From Thermoanaerobacter sp. A7A (GTDB lineage: Bacteria; Bacillota; Thermoanaerobacteria; Thermoanaerobacterales; Thermoanaerobacteraceae): a DNA stretch of 62,177 bases. A model generated the notes under the pieces. The model did no database searches. It was not told the DNA's origin and worked only from the letters and a program-made list of their open reading frames with translations. The stretch is taken from positions 1-62,177 of the forward strand of contig NZ_AVAF01000108.1 of NCBI RefSeq assembly GCF_000445185.1. Direction: 5' to 3'. Below are positions 1-9,127 of this stretch, one piece after another. The position numbers and the translations under genes are program-made. Each line of letters opens with the position of its first letter. Within the stretch, counting starts at the first letter, position 1.

Positions 1-148
1 GGACTCTAATAATTTAGCTAACTTTTCATCTTTTGTTCTTTTTACAAAAAGATAATACAAAAATTTCAGAATCTATAGTAATATTGTCTTGAGCCATTTC
101 TTATCTTTCCAGTTAGATTTTTGGTTTGTTTCTATTTCTATTCTAACC

Positions 149-178
149 AGGGGTGGGGAATGGCTCAACCCCTTTTTA
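149..178 (+). terminator. Rho-independent terminator
   Basis: AGGGGT at 149-154 pairs with ACCCCT at 168-173 and is followed by a T-run. It probably ends a transcript entering from the left of the window. Confidence 0.5.
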
Positions 179-267
179 CACAGTTATATAGACTTAACTG
201 TTTTTATTGATAAAAGGTATTCAAATATTATAGAGCTTGGATAAAAGGGAATTAATACCTACTCTTG

Positions 268-330
268 AGACAAAGGGGACCGTTTCTTTCGTCCGAAAAA
301 TTCAGACAAGAGGAACCATCCCCTTTGTCT
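268..330. repeat. Imperfect inverted repeat, REP/RAYT-like
   Basis: Arms 268-290 and 308-330 share AGACAAAGGGGA perfectly and continue as a mismatched GTT-CT stretch, giving 23-bp arms around a 17-nt loop. GGGGAC-GTT-CT palindromes of this kind are familiar as ends of REP-associated tyrosine transposase (IS200-like) elements in low-GC bacteria. No transposase gene is present, so this would be an orphan or decayed copy. The family link is a judgement from memory of the motif. Confidence 0.45.
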
Positions 331-583
331 TATACAAAACAATTTGCAAAACAAGTCGTCGATATAATTAAAAAAATGATTATGGAAGAATGGTTTGCTA
401 TGCATCGGATAAAATTGAGGATTGCAATTTATAATTATTAACAAAAATTTCCTTATTTTCATATTTCATTATTTTCTCCCTTTGTGTTATAATTTTCTAA
501 AGGACATTTTTATTAATGTGTTTTGACATCTTGATAACTTCACATATGGCAACACGATAAAAAACTTTCAGGGGAGTGGTTTT

Positions 584-1753
584 ATGGAGAACTTTGTTTT
601 TTCAAGCCCTACAAAAATTATTTTTGGTAAGGGAACAGAACATCAAGTGGGTGAAGAGGTAAAAAATTACAGCAGTAAAGTGCTGCTTTGTTATGGGGGA
701 GGAAGCATAAAGAAGACTGGTTTATATGATAAAGTTGTAGATTCTTTAAAAGAGGCTGGGATTGAGTTTATAGAGCTGTCAGGTGTAAAGCCTAATCCAA
801 GGCTTGGTCTTGTGCAGGAAGGAATAAAATTATGCCGAGAAAACAATATCGATTTTATCTTAGCTGTTGGTGGAGGAAGTGTCATTGACACTGCAAAGGC
901 TATTGCAATGGGTGTACCCTATGATGGCAATGTGTGGGACTTTTTTGTAGGAAAAGCGAAGCTTGAAAGGGCCTTACCTGTAGGTGTAATTTTAACTATT
1001 CCTGCAACAGGAAGTGAAGCGAGTGATGCTACAGTTATTACAAATGAAAACGGATGGTACAAAAGAGGATTTCACCATGACTTGATAAGACCTAAGTTTG
1101 CAATTATGAATCCAGAGCTTACATATACATTGCCAAATTATCAAACGGCCTGTGGTGTTGCAGATATTATGGCACACGTCATGGAAAGATATTTTACAAA
1201 TGTCAAAGGTGTTGATTTGACTGATAGGTTTTGTGAGGCTACTTTAAAAACTGTTATAAATAATGTGCGTATTGTGCTAAAAGACCCAACAAATTATAAT
1301 GCAAGGGCAGAAATTATGTGGGCAGGTACCATTGCACACAATGATTTACTAAGCACAGGAAGGATAGGAGATTGGGCTTCCCATAAAATTGAACATGAAT
1401 TAAGTGCTATTTACGATATTGCCCATGGAGCAGGACTTGCAATTATCTTTCCAGCCTGGATGAAGTACGTATACAAGCATGATATAAATCGCTTTGTACA
1501 ATTTGCTGTAAGAGTATGGGATGTGAATTTAGCTTATGAAAACCTCGAAGACATAGCATTAGAAGGTATAAGACGAATGACAGAATTTTTTAAAGCGATT
1601 GGTCTTCCTGTTACGCTCAAAGAAGCAGGCATTTCTGATGACAGATTTGAAGAGATGGCAAATAAGTGCACAGACAACGGCAACAAAAAAATTGGTAATT
1701 TTATAAAGTTAGGAAAGGAAGATGTCATCAATATATATAAATTAGCAAAATAA
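584..1753 (+). CDS. Iron-containing alcohol dehydrogenase (butanol dehydrogenase type)
   Basis: Cytoplasmic NAD(P)H-dependent alcohol/aldehyde oxidoreductase of the group III iron-dependent family, closest in layout to YqhD and clostridial BdhA/B. The nucleotide-binding GGGSVIDTAK motif lies at residues 96-105. The four metal ligands fall at D194, H198, H267 and H281, the same numbers as in E. coli YqhD, and the 389-residue length is normal. An SD (GGGGAG) precedes the ATG. It is a single-gene unit closed by the hairpin at 1760-1789. In a fermentative anaerobe it would reduce aldehydes to ethanol or higher alcohols; the true substrate and NADH/NADPH preference cannot be read from sequence. 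Confidence 0.9.
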   Translation: MENFVFSSPTKIIFGKGTEHQVGEEVKNYSSKVLLCYGGGSIKKTGLYDKVVDSLKEAGIEFIELSGVKPNPRLGLVQEGIKLCRENNIDFILAVGGGSVIDTAKAIAMGVPYDGNVWDFFVGKAKLERALPVGVILTIPATGSEASDATVITNENGWYKRGFHHDLIRPKFAIMNPELTYTLPNYQTACGVADIMAHVMERYFTNVKGVDLTDRFCEATLKTVINNVRIVLKDPTNYNARAEIMWAGTIAHNDLLSTGRIGDWASHKIEHELSAIYDIAHGAGLAIIFPAWMKYVYKHDINRFVQFAVRVWDVNLAYENLEDIALEGIRRMTEFFKAIGLPVTLKEAGISDDRFEEMANKCTDNGNKKIGNFIKLGKEDVINIYKLAK

Positions 1754-1759
1754 GCTTTT

Positions 1760-1795
1760 AAAAAGTCAGTCATTAGTGGCTGACTTTTTTGATGG
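1760..1795 (+). terminator. Rho-independent terminator after alcohol dehydrogenase
   Basis: The 13-bp arms AAAAAGTCAGTCA (1760-1772) and TGGCTGACTTTTT (1777-1789), with loop TTAG, run into a T-tract. It starts a few bases after the stop codon. Confidence 0.85.
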
Positions 1796-1907
1796 GATTT
1801 TTAATGATTTGTTACAAATTGGACATAAAAATGGCCTGAATTTATGATATAATTTATATTAATCATTATATGCTTTCAGAAGAGTACTTTAATATGGGGG
1901 ATTTAAT

Positions 1908-4397
1908 ATGGATAATAACGCAAATTTAAAGCGAAGTGAAAGGAGAAAACAGAAGGATAAAACTAAAAAGAAAAGCGTGGCAAAAAACATAATAAAATTT
2001 GTCATATATACTTTTATAATTCTAATATTTGCAGCTGCTGGGGTTATTGGAGCTAAAGTATGGACAATAATTAAAGATACTCCCGAGATATCTGAGGAAG
2101 CTTTAACAAAGCAAGCCCAATCTTCTATTGTTTATGCAGATAACGGAGAAGAAGTAGCAACTTTGTTTGGGGCAAGTAATAGGATATGGGTTCCATTAGA
2201 CCAAATACCTAAAGATTTACAAAATGCTTTCGTTGCTATTGAGGACCAAAGATTTTATCAAAATAACTTAGGAATTGATCTAAAAAGAATCATTGGAGCT
2301 CTTATTGCAAATATTAAAGCGGGAGGTAAACCTGTTGAAGGTGCAAGTACTATAACTCAACAGCTTGTAAAAAATACCATGCTTTCCAGTGAAAAAACCC
2401 TTTCAAGAAAAATTAAAGAAGCGATTCTTGCTTGGAGACTGGAACAGAAATATTCAAAAGAACAAATACTAGAGGCTTATCTCAACACAATATACCTTGG
2501 AGGACCTAATGTAAATGCATATGGAGTGGAAGCAGCTGCAAGAGCTTATTTCAACAAACATGTTAATGAGTTAGATTTAGCAGAAAGTGCTTTAATTGCT
2601 GGTATAACTAAGAACCCTTCCTTGTATTCGCCTGCAGCTAACAAAGAAGCTGCAATAGAGAGGCAGCGTCTTGTTTTAAAAGAAATGCTTAAACAAGGGT
2701 ACATTACACAAGAACAATACGATGAGGCTATTAATGAAAAGTTGGAGTTTGATATACATTATTCTGTTGTCAGCGATAAACATAAATATTTCATAGATCA
2801 AGTAAAAGAGGATGTGGCTAATGCTCTTTCACAAAAATTAAACATATCGTATGAAGAGGCTATGAACAAAATATTCAATGGTGGTCTTAGAATTTACACG
2901 ACAATGGATGTAAATATCCAAAATATTATGGAGGAAGCTTTCAAAAACTCAAAACTTTTTCCGGCTGATTTAAAAGATAAAGAAGGCAACATTCGAATAG
3001 TTCAAGGTGCCATGGTAGTAATGGATTGGAGAACAGGAGAAGTTAAGGGTATAGTTGGGAGAAGAGAAACTGACGAAACTCAGGGCAAAGTAAGAGTTTT
3101 CAATTATGCAACTACAGGTGGCAGACCACCTGGTTCTTCAATAAAGCCTATTACAGTTTATGGACCAGCATTGGAGAAAGGCTATACAGCTGCTACAGTT
3201 GTTGATGATGTTCCTGTTTATTACAAACAGTGGAATTGGGAGCCTCACAATTATAGTAGAAATACTTATAAAGGTCTTATGACCTTCAGAGAAGCTTTAA
3301 AAGTATCCCAAAATATACCTGCTGTAAGGATAGTTGTCGAGATGATAGGGCTTAATACTGCTGCAGAATATGGCAAAAAATTTGGGCTTGACATAACGGA
3401 AAGAATTGAAAAATCACCAGCTGCCCTTTCCCTTGGAGCAGGTGGAGAAGTTACCCCACTTCAAATGGCCGCTGCTTATGGAGCGATTGCAAATGGAGGA
3501 GTTTACACATCTCCTATTACATTTACAAAGGTTACTGACTCAGAAGGGAATGTAATTTTAGAAAATAAACCTTCCCAGCATATAGTTTTAAGTCCGCAAA
3601 ATGCTTATATATTAACAAATATGATGCAGGAGGTTGTAAAACCTGGAGGGACGGGTACGAATGCAAGACTTCCTAATATGCCTGTTGCAGGGAAAACTGG
3701 TACAAATGAAAACTATTATGATGCCTGGTTTGCAGGGTTTACCCCTTATTATTCGGCTTCAGTGTGGATGGGAACCGGGGAGAATATAGCAATGATATAT
3801 GGTGGTAAAGGAGTTACAGGAGGTTCTTATCCAGCAATATTTTGGAAAACAGTGATGATGCAGATACACAAAAATTTACCATATAAAGATTTTGTAAGGC
3901 CACCAGGAATTATTTCTGTAACAGTATGTCGCGATTCAGGAGAACTTCCTACAGATTTGTGTCATTTGGATCCTAGAGGTGACAGAACCTATACTGAAAT
4001 TTTTGCACAGGGTACTCAACCCACAACTTATTGCACTGTTCATGTTACAGCAAAAATAAATTCTCAAAATGGTAAACTAGCAACGGATTTAACTCCTCCT
4101 GATTTGGTAAAAGATGCTGTGTTTATAGATCCACCAGGTAGAACACCAGCGCAGAATGCAGTTGCACTAGATGGAAAATATGTGGTTCCAAAAGAATACG
4201 ATGATACTGTTCCGCCACCACAGAATTCTGATAATGGTGATGCTCCAGGGGATAATACTCAACCACCGCCCGCTAATAACGGTGGTACAGAGCAACCTCC
4301 TGGAGGAGAAACGACCAATCCGCCTCCTAACAATGGTAATTCTCAAACTAGTCCGCCTAGTAATAACCCTCCTTCCACAACAAATCCAATACCATGA
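1908..4397 (+). CDS. Class A penicillin-binding protein (PBP1A family)
   Basis: Bifunctional peptidoglycan glycosyltransferase/transpeptidase. A basic cytoplasmic N-terminus (residues 1-27) is followed by one membrane anchor at about 28-50. The GT51 domain shows EDQRFYQ at about 112, the GASTITQQLVKN segment and the LEAYLN-YLGG motif. The transpeptidase has SSIK (catalytic Ser at about 410), SQN and KTGT (about 596). The last 75 residues are a Pro/Asn/Gly-rich low-complexity tail, probably wall-spanning. Length 829 is usual for clostridial PBP1A. The His common after EDxxF is Asn here (QNNLG). It is monocistronic, with a strong terminator downstream. Confidence 0.95.
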   Translation: MDNNANLKRSERRKQKDKTKKKSVAKNIIKFVIYTFIILIFAAAGVIGAKVWTIIKDTPEISEEALTKQAQSSIVYADNGEEVATLFGASNRIWVPLDQIPKDLQNAFVAIEDQRFYQNNLGIDLKRIIGALIANIKAGGKPVEGASTITQQLVKNTMLSSEKTLSRKIKEAILAWRLEQKYSKEQILEAYLNTIYLGGPNVNAYGVEAAARAYFNKHVNELDLAESALIAGITKNPSLYSPAANKEAAIERQRLVLKEMLKQGYITQEQYDEAINEKLEFDIHYSVVSDKHKYFIDQVKEDVANALSQKLNISYEEAMNKIFNGGLRIYTTMDVNIQNIMEEAFKNSKLFPADLKDKEGNIRIVQGAMVVMDWRTGEVKGIVGRRETDETQGKVRVFNYATTGGRPPGSSIKPITVYGPALEKGYTAATVVDDVPVYYKQWNWEPHNYSRNTYKGLMTFREALKVSQNIPAVRIVVEMIGLNTAAEYGKKFGLDITERIEKSPAALSLGAGGEVTPLQMAAAYGAIANGGVYTSPITFTKVTDSEGNVILENKPSQHIVLSPQNAYILTNMMQEVVKPGGTGTNARLPNMPVAGKTGTNENYYDAWFAGFTPYYSASVWMGTGENIAMIYGGKGVTGGSYPAIFWKTVMMQIHKNLPYKDFVRPPGIISVTVCRDSGELPTDLCHLDPRGDRTYTEIFAQGTQPTTYCTVHVTAKINSQNGKLATDLTPPDLVKDAVFIDPPGRTPAQNAVALDGKYVVPKEYDDTVPPPQNSDNGDAPGDNTQPPPANNGGTEQPPGGETTNPPPNNGNSQTSPPSNNPPSTTNPIP

Positions 4398-4398
4398 G

Positions 4399-4442
4399 AA
4401 AAAAGCATACTTGAAAGCATAGCTTTCAAGTATGCTTTTTTT
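4399..4442 (+). terminator. Rho-independent terminator after PBP gene
   Basis: A long stem pairs AAAAAAGCATACTTGAAAGC with its complement around a three-base loop (4419-4421), and ends in a T-run. It begins directly after the stop codon. Confidence 0.92.
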
Positions 4443-4488
4443 ATAAAATGTGCTATTATTAAATTAAGATATAGTTGGAGGAGTTAAA

Positions 4489-6837
4489 TTGAAAAAGATT
4501 GTTTTATTAATGATGGTTTTAGTGTTATTTTTATCAGGGTGTGACAATTTAAAAATCCCAGGGGAAGCTATAAAACCTCCGAAAAATATTGCAAATGCCG
4601 CCTTACAAGACGGCAATGTGCCTTTGTGGACAATTCAAAGTAATGGAGAAAGATTTTTTGATACGACATTTATATCAGAAGATGAAATCGTTACTTTAGT
4701 GTATAAAGATGGCAACATATATTTGAGAAGTTATGACAAAGATAAAATGATTGAAGAAAAACTTTTGCGGACAAAAGCAGATTATAGAATATTAAATACC
4801 TCTTTAAATAAATTTGTGGTTAAAAAAGGAGAAACGGAAATAGCACTTTATGATGATAAGTTAACTGAAATTTTAAATTATAATGTGGAGTCTAAAAAGA
4901 TTGATTATCAAAAGAATGTGTTAGATGCTATGGTGTCTCCTGATGGAGAAGCTGTTGTTATTTCCAATGTATACTATAAGGATAATTATCCAGCTGATGG
5001 CGAATTAATATTGTTCAATCAAAATAAAATTGTCAAAAAGATAAATCATGTAATACCGAAACTTGAAAATTTTAGCAATAATAGCGAAAAATTTTTGTTT
5101 ATTGATTTAAGCAATAGAAATAACAACAATAATTTGATGAAAGAGAAAGAAAATGACGTTCCTTATCTTTCCTCAAGTGATTTGCTACAATATAACATTT
5201 ATGTGTATAATAGAAATGGGAAAATGATAAAAAGAATAAAGATGCCGCTCAGCCCATCAAAGGTAGAAGGAACTTCTGGCATGACAAAAATTTCGGCTTT
5301 ATTATCTGCTGATGGCAATACAATTTTATTTTCCAGTTATTTTGACAAAAAACTTTATATAGAAAAATTAAATGGCGACAAAACAGAGATCCCAAAGATA
5401 GCAGAGAGGTTTTACACTAATAAAGATGCTACTAAGTTTGTTATAGGCAATTATGGAGTTTCTAAGATTTATGATAGTTGTGGAAAGCTTGTAGACTATA
5501 TTGTAGTAAATTACGGACTTATAAATGATGTGCGTTTTGAAGGGAATAATACTTATTTTGCTATAAATGGCACAACAATTCCTAACGCGAAAACTAAAGA
5601 TTACATAGGGGTCATGGATGAAAGTGAAAATATGATTTGGACTGCCAAAGTCTATGATACTATAGCAATGCTTAAATTTTCTCCAGATGGCAAAAGAATT
5701 ATGGCACAGTCTTCTAAATCTATATCAGTATATGACTATCACAATGGGAAAATAGACATTATACCTCGCCCTATAAACGGAAAATATCCTGAGTTTGTCT
5801 GGAAAAGGTTATTAAATGAAGACATTGAAGGAGAAAATGCTTTTATATTTACGGATGAATTAGAAAATATTTATATAGCTAAAAATACTAATTTGATAAA
5901 GGCGACAAAAAATGGCAATCAGCTTTGGATGGTAGGTACAAGTAAACCTATCAAATTTTTGGATTTATCTCGCAATGGAGAGTTAATTGCTTTAGTCATA
6001 GAAGATGAAAAAGGCAGTGAAGTGATAGTTTATGATAAGTCAGGCATGGTGATTTCCCACAAATACATAATAAAAGGGCACGAAGTAACTTCCGTTTCTG
6101 TATCTCCTGATGGAGAATATTTTTCCTATGCAGTATCAACGCCTGAAAATGAGGAATATGGCTCTTTTATTGATTTTTTTAATGATAAAGGGTATATGAT
6201 ATGGGAGCAAAAAATAAAATCTACTTTTGTTTATGACTTATCTATAAATAAAGATATAGTAACTGCCTCTTTTGATGATGGTAATTCTTCTGGAATTTTA
6301 GCGATGGATTTTAGCGGCAAAGTTTTTTATAATAAAGACATGAAAAGCAATGAACCTTTTATAACAGCTTCAGAGGATGGAAAAGCGTTTTTACTCTTAG
6401 GTTTTGACGGTAGTATTGGATTTTATAATAGAGAAAAGGCACTTTTAAGTGAAAACTATACAAAAAAAGGAGTTATACAACAAGCTTTAATGTCTAAAGA
6501 TGGGAAAGCAGCGGTTCTAATATCTTTCAGCAAAGATTATAAAGAATATTATATTACATTTTTTAACAATTTTAATATGACAAAAACTATAACTTCTAGT
6601 TGGAAAGTTAAAAAAGCAGTTATGACACCTGATGGAAATTATATAGTAATTTTATCTCAAGAATATGACAATACCATAAACAATGCTAATAAAATAACTA
6701 TGTACGACAAGCAAGGAAATACTTTATATAGTTATTATCATAAAAGCGGTATTTATGATATTGCTATTACGGAGGATGGTTCGAACTTGTACATATATTC
6801 TGCAGATGGTTACGTATATAAGTATCGCAATAAATAG
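4489..6837 (+). CDS. Beta-propeller (WD40/PQQ-like) lipoprotein
   Basis: Starts with TTG after GGAGGAG. A type II signal peptide with lipobox LSGC places Cys at about residue 18, so the protein should be anchored on the outer face of the membrane. The rest is a run of WD40/PQQ-like beta-propeller blades, visible as repeated 'SPDGxxxxxSS' and 'YDKxGxxI' phrases (for example near residues 145, 270, 410, 540 and 720), probably more than one propeller. No catalytic motif is seen, so binding or scaffolding is the likeliest job. The partner is unknown. It sits 24 bp upstream of an M28 peptidase gene and may be cotranscribed with it. Confidence 0.75.
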   Translation: MKKIVLLMMVLVLFLSGCDNLKIPGEAIKPPKNIANAALQDGNVPLWTIQSNGERFFDTTFISEDEIVTLVYKDGNIYLRSYDKDKMIEEKLLRTKADYRILNTSLNKFVVKKGETEIALYDDKLTEILNYNVESKKIDYQKNVLDAMVSPDGEAVVISNVYYKDNYPADGELILFNQNKIVKKINHVIPKLENFSNNSEKFLFIDLSNRNNNNNLMKEKENDVPYLSSSDLLQYNIYVYNRNGKMIKRIKMPLSPSKVEGTSGMTKISALLSADGNTILFSSYFDKKLYIEKLNGDKTEIPKIAERFYTNKDATKFVIGNYGVSKIYDSCGKLVDYIVVNYGLINDVRFEGNNTYFAINGTTIPNAKTKDYIGVMDESENMIWTAKVYDTIAMLKFSPDGKRIMAQSSKSISVYDYHNGKIDIIPRPINGKYPEFVWKRLLNEDIEGENAFIFTDELENIYIAKNTNLIKATKNGNQLWMVGTSKPIKFLDLSRNGELIALVIEDEKGSEVIVYDKSGMVISHKYIIKGHEVTSVSVSPDGEYFSYAVSTPENEEYGSFIDFFNDKGYMIWEQKIKSTFVYDLSINKDIVTASFDDGNSSGILAMDFSGKVFYNKDMKSNEPFITASEDGKAFLLLGFDGSIGFYNREKALLSENYTKKGVIQQALMSKDGKAAVLISFSKDYKEYYITFFNNFNMTKTITSSWKVKKAVMTPDGNYIVILSQEYDNTINNANKITMYDKQGNTLYSYYHKSGIYDIAITEDGSNLYIYSADGYVYKYRNK

Positions 6838-6861
6838 TTTTACTGAGAGGGGGCTTTTAAT

Positions 6862-8028
6862 TTGAAGAGCATTGACTATTTAAAGGAATTGACTAAGTTT
6901 GAACACAGGGGCTCTGCGACAAAAAATGAAAGGCAAGCCGCGGAGTATATTTTGCAGGAATTGAAGAGGATGGGGTATAAAGCTGAGAAACGGACTTTTA
7001 AAACTACAAGAGACAATCTATATATGCTTTCTTTACAAGTGGGTGTTTTGCTGTTTATTTGCGGCTTTTTCTCATTGATGTACGGCGGACCTTTAGAAAT
7101 AGCAGCATTTTTACTCAGTTTATTTGCGATAAGTCTTTTGTTATTAGAAGTAAGTGGTAAGCCAGTTGAAACAAGTATAATGCCTAGGCATTTATCCGAA
7201 AATGTTTTTACAAGTTTTGATGAAAGCCGCAGCAAAAGAATAATTGTATCAGCCCATTATGATACGCAAAGAGGCAGTATAATGTTTCATCCTAAAATTG
7301 TCGACAAACTAAGTGCAATTTACAACATTTCATATATAGGATTTGGACTTATTCCAATTGGAATTTTGTTTAATATTTTCAATTTAGTTATAGCTTCTGC
7401 AATATTGCGTATTGGACTTATTATTGTTTTTGCAAATATAATTTTTATGGCTATATGTGAAGTAACGGGTAGGTATATACAAGGGGCAAATGACAATGGC
7501 ACAGGGGTAGCTTTAACTTTAGCATTGGCAAATTACTATATAAACCATAAAGACAAGTTTCCTGATAATGTTGACATGGTATTTTTATTTACTGGCAGTG
7601 AAGAGACAGGGGAAAGAGGAATGAAAAATTTCATAAGGGAATACCGTAAAAAACTTTCTAAAGAGACCAAATTCATCATACTTGATAATCTTGGAACTGG
7701 TAAAGTTACATACCTTGAGGGGGAAGGAATGATATTTTATAAAAGAGCCGGGAAAATGTTACTTGATATAGCAGAGGAGATGGCAAAAGGTCGTGACGGA
7801 AAAGTTCAAAAAATGAAAAATTTGCTCCTTCCTACAGATGCTCTTCCAGCAATGGCTGCTGGATTTGATGCAATAGCGTTTCTTGCAAAAGATGAAAAAG
7901 GAAGACTAGGTAACTACCACTGGCATACGGATACTATAGAAAACGTCGATACCCAACTTTTAAGTTATGAAGAAGAGTTTTTTAAAGAGTATTTAGTTAA
8001 AGTAGCAGAAAGGTTGAACAAAATGTGA
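6862..8028 (+). CDS. M28-family zinc peptidase with inserted membrane segments
   Basis: Aminopeptidase-type co-catalytic zinc fold. Putative ligands are H132 and D134 (SAHYDT), D211 (GANDNGTG), the Glu pair in GSEETGERG (about 246), an Asp in ILDNLGTG, and the His in HWHTDT near residue 350. Unlike soluble M28 enzymes, it carries two hydrophobic hairpins: about 55-97 before the first ligand, and about 155-199 between HxD and the second Asp. It is therefore probably membrane-embedded with a cytoplasmic or extracellular catalytic face. The start is TTG after GAGGGGG. A substrate cannot be assigned. Confidence 0.8.
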   Translation: MKSIDYLKELTKFEHRGSATKNERQAAEYILQELKRMGYKAEKRTFKTTRDNLYMLSLQVGVLLFICGFFSLMYGGPLEIAAFLLSLFAISLLLLEVSGKPVETSIMPRHLSENVFTSFDESRSKRIIVSAHYDTQRGSIMFHPKIVDKLSAIYNISYIGFGLIPIGILFNIFNLVIASAILRIGLIIVFANIIFMAICEVTGRYIQGANDNGTGVALTLALANYYINHKDKFPDNVDMVFLFTGSEETGERGMKNFIREYRKKLSKETKFIILDNLGTGKVTYLEGEGMIFYKRAGKMLLDIAEEMAKGRDGKVQKMKNLLLPTDALPAMAAGFDAIAFLAKDEKGRLGNYHWHTDTIENVDTQLLSYEEEFFKEYLVKVAERLNKM

Positions 8029-8052
8029 GCTTATTATGAAAAAGACCAATGA

Positions 8053-8325
8053 AGAGAAGACATTTTTGAATGGGTAGGATTACATCCTCAACTTTGTGCA
8101 GATGATGGAGATAGGTATTTAAGGGAATTATTAAGAGGAGCACAAATAGATGAACTTTATGTTGCTGCCTGTGATCCTACAATGCAGAGGAAAATGTACA
8201 GAGATGCTTTTGATGATGTAGGCTTTCCTAGAGATAAGCATATTGGAATCGAAATAAGAAACATGAATACACAGCAGGTTATTGAGGAAATAAAGAAAGC
8301 TGTACACTTAACGGGAAATTGTTAG
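8053..8325 (+). pseudogene. Remnant of an HdrA-like (heterodisulfide reductase subunit A) gene
   Basis: An open stretch of about 90 codons without a start, ending at TAG 8323-8325. Its translation has ELYVAACDPTMQRKMYRDAF, then an R-N-M-N segment. This resembles the 'VVVAACTPRLHEPTFR...NIREQ' portion of the N-terminal domain of HdrA-type FAD/iron-sulfur proteins. Everything before and after that segment is missing, including FAD and ferredoxin domains. A stop (TGA 8050-8052) blocks extension upstream. It is followed by a terminator at 8359, which may be the original one. It lies beside 2-hydroxyacyl-CoA-dehydratase-type genes, which also need low-potential electrons; a past functional link is speculation. 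Confidence 0.6.
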
Positions 8326-8358
8326 TTCCACCTGTGAAAGTTAAATAAAGTAACTATC

Positions 8359-8380
8359 TGGCCGTATGGCCAATTTTTTT
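8359..8380 (+). terminator. Rho-independent terminator
   Basis: TGGCC-GTAT-GGCCA is followed by a run of T. It lies after the HdrA remnant and before the tetR promoter. Confidence 0.75.
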
Positions 8381-8419
8381 AATAAAAATCTTTGCTTTTT
8401 AAAAGAGCAATTTTGCTTT

Positions 8420-8477
8420 TTGTTTTATGACAAAGATATGTTATAATATGTATGCAAGCAATTACTTGCATACATAT
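8420..8477 (+). promoter_or_regulatory. tetR promoter with 13-bp perfect palindromic operator
   Basis: A TATAAT box (8442-8447), with a weak TTGTTT 16 bp upstream, is overlapped by a perfect inverted repeat. ATATGTATGCAAG (8446-8458) and its complement (8465-8477) are separated by CAATTA. The palindrome covers the -10 edge and transcription start just before a TetR-family gene, so it is the obvious autoregulatory operator. Binding is inferred, not shown. Confidence 0.75.
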
Positions 8478-8491
8478 TGTGAGGTGTTTTA

Positions 8492-9076
8492 ATGGGCGAT
8501 TCGGTGAAGGAAAAGATAGTTATGTCTACTTTAAAACTAATTTCTGAAAAAGGATATAAGTCTACAACTACAAGAAATATTGCAGAAGAGGCAGGAGTAA
8601 ATGAAGTTACAATTTTTAGATGTTTTGGAAGCAAAAAAGATATAGTGCTTTATGCATTAAAAGAGCTGGAATTATTAAAGCCTGTAGATGAAAGAATATT
8701 AGACAATTGTACTGGTAATTTAAAAGAAGACCTACTCATGCTTGCTCATGAATATCATAAAAATTTTACAGAAGAAAAAGCGAAAATCATGATAGGATTG
8801 AGAAGTCCAGAGATTTTTGAGGAGGTAAAAGAATATCTGATCAGGATTCCAAAAGGCTTTAAAGAAGTTTTGATAAAGTATTTTGAAAAAATGTATGAGA
8901 AGGGATTATTAAATACTGATGATTTTGAACTTTTAGCCTTTGCTTTTATATCATTGAATTTCGGTTTTGTTTTAATGAATGCCTCCTATGGTAACAAGCT
9001 AATTGGCTTTAGCGATAGAGAATTTGTTAAAAAAAGCATAGAAATTTTTGTAAAAGCAATAGAAAAAAGTGATTGA
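8492..9076 (+). CDS. TetR/AcrR-family transcriptional regulator
   Basis: The N-terminal helix-turn-helix domain (about residues 8-55) shows the family pattern 'TTRNIAEEAGVNEVTIFRCFGSKKDI'-like, with Arg-Cys in place of the usual Tyr-Arg/His-Phe. The ligand-binding region (60-194) is helical and not diagnostic. Length 194 is normal, and GAGGTG precedes the ATG. It heads an operon with two DUF2229/HgdB-like genes and an activase (51 bp to the next gene, which has a strong purine-rich SD). It probably represses that operon and itself through the palindrome at 8446-8477; the ligand may be an acyl-CoA or related metabolite, which is a guess. Confidence 0.88.
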   Translation: MGDSVKEKIVMSTLKLISEKGYKSTTTRNIAEEAGVNEVTIFRCFGSKKDIVLYALKELELLKPVDERILDNCTGNLKEDLLMLAHEYHKNFTEEKAKIMIGLRSPEIFEEVKEYLIRIPKGFKEVLIKYFEKMYEKGLLNTDDFELLAFAFISLNFGFVLMNASYGNKLIGFSDREFVKKSIEIFVKAIEKSD

Positions 9077-9127
9077 AGTAGTGTAAAATATGATATATGA
9101 TGTACTTGGAGGAGAGGAGAGCAAATA

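Larger units (their letters stand above)
1..583. other. Gene-free AT-rich region at window start
   Basis: No coding sequence with a good start and ribosome binding site is seen here. It contains a terminator-like hairpin at 149-178 and an imperfect inverted repeat at 268-330. The stretch after the repeat, about 340-440, reads open on the plus strand for some 30 codons, but has no start and no recognisable family, so at most it is a gene remnant. The SD for the first real gene (GGGGAG) lies near 570. Confidence 0.6.

Noticed and set aside
259-462. 67-codon minus-strand frame
   Set aside because: It lies across the inverted repeat at 268-330, has no Shine-Dalgarno and no recognisable family; most likely chance.
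4171-4422. Second reading frame over the 3' end of the PBP gene
   Set aside because: It overlaps the low-complexity Pro/Asn tail and the terminator; the PBP frame carries all family motifs.
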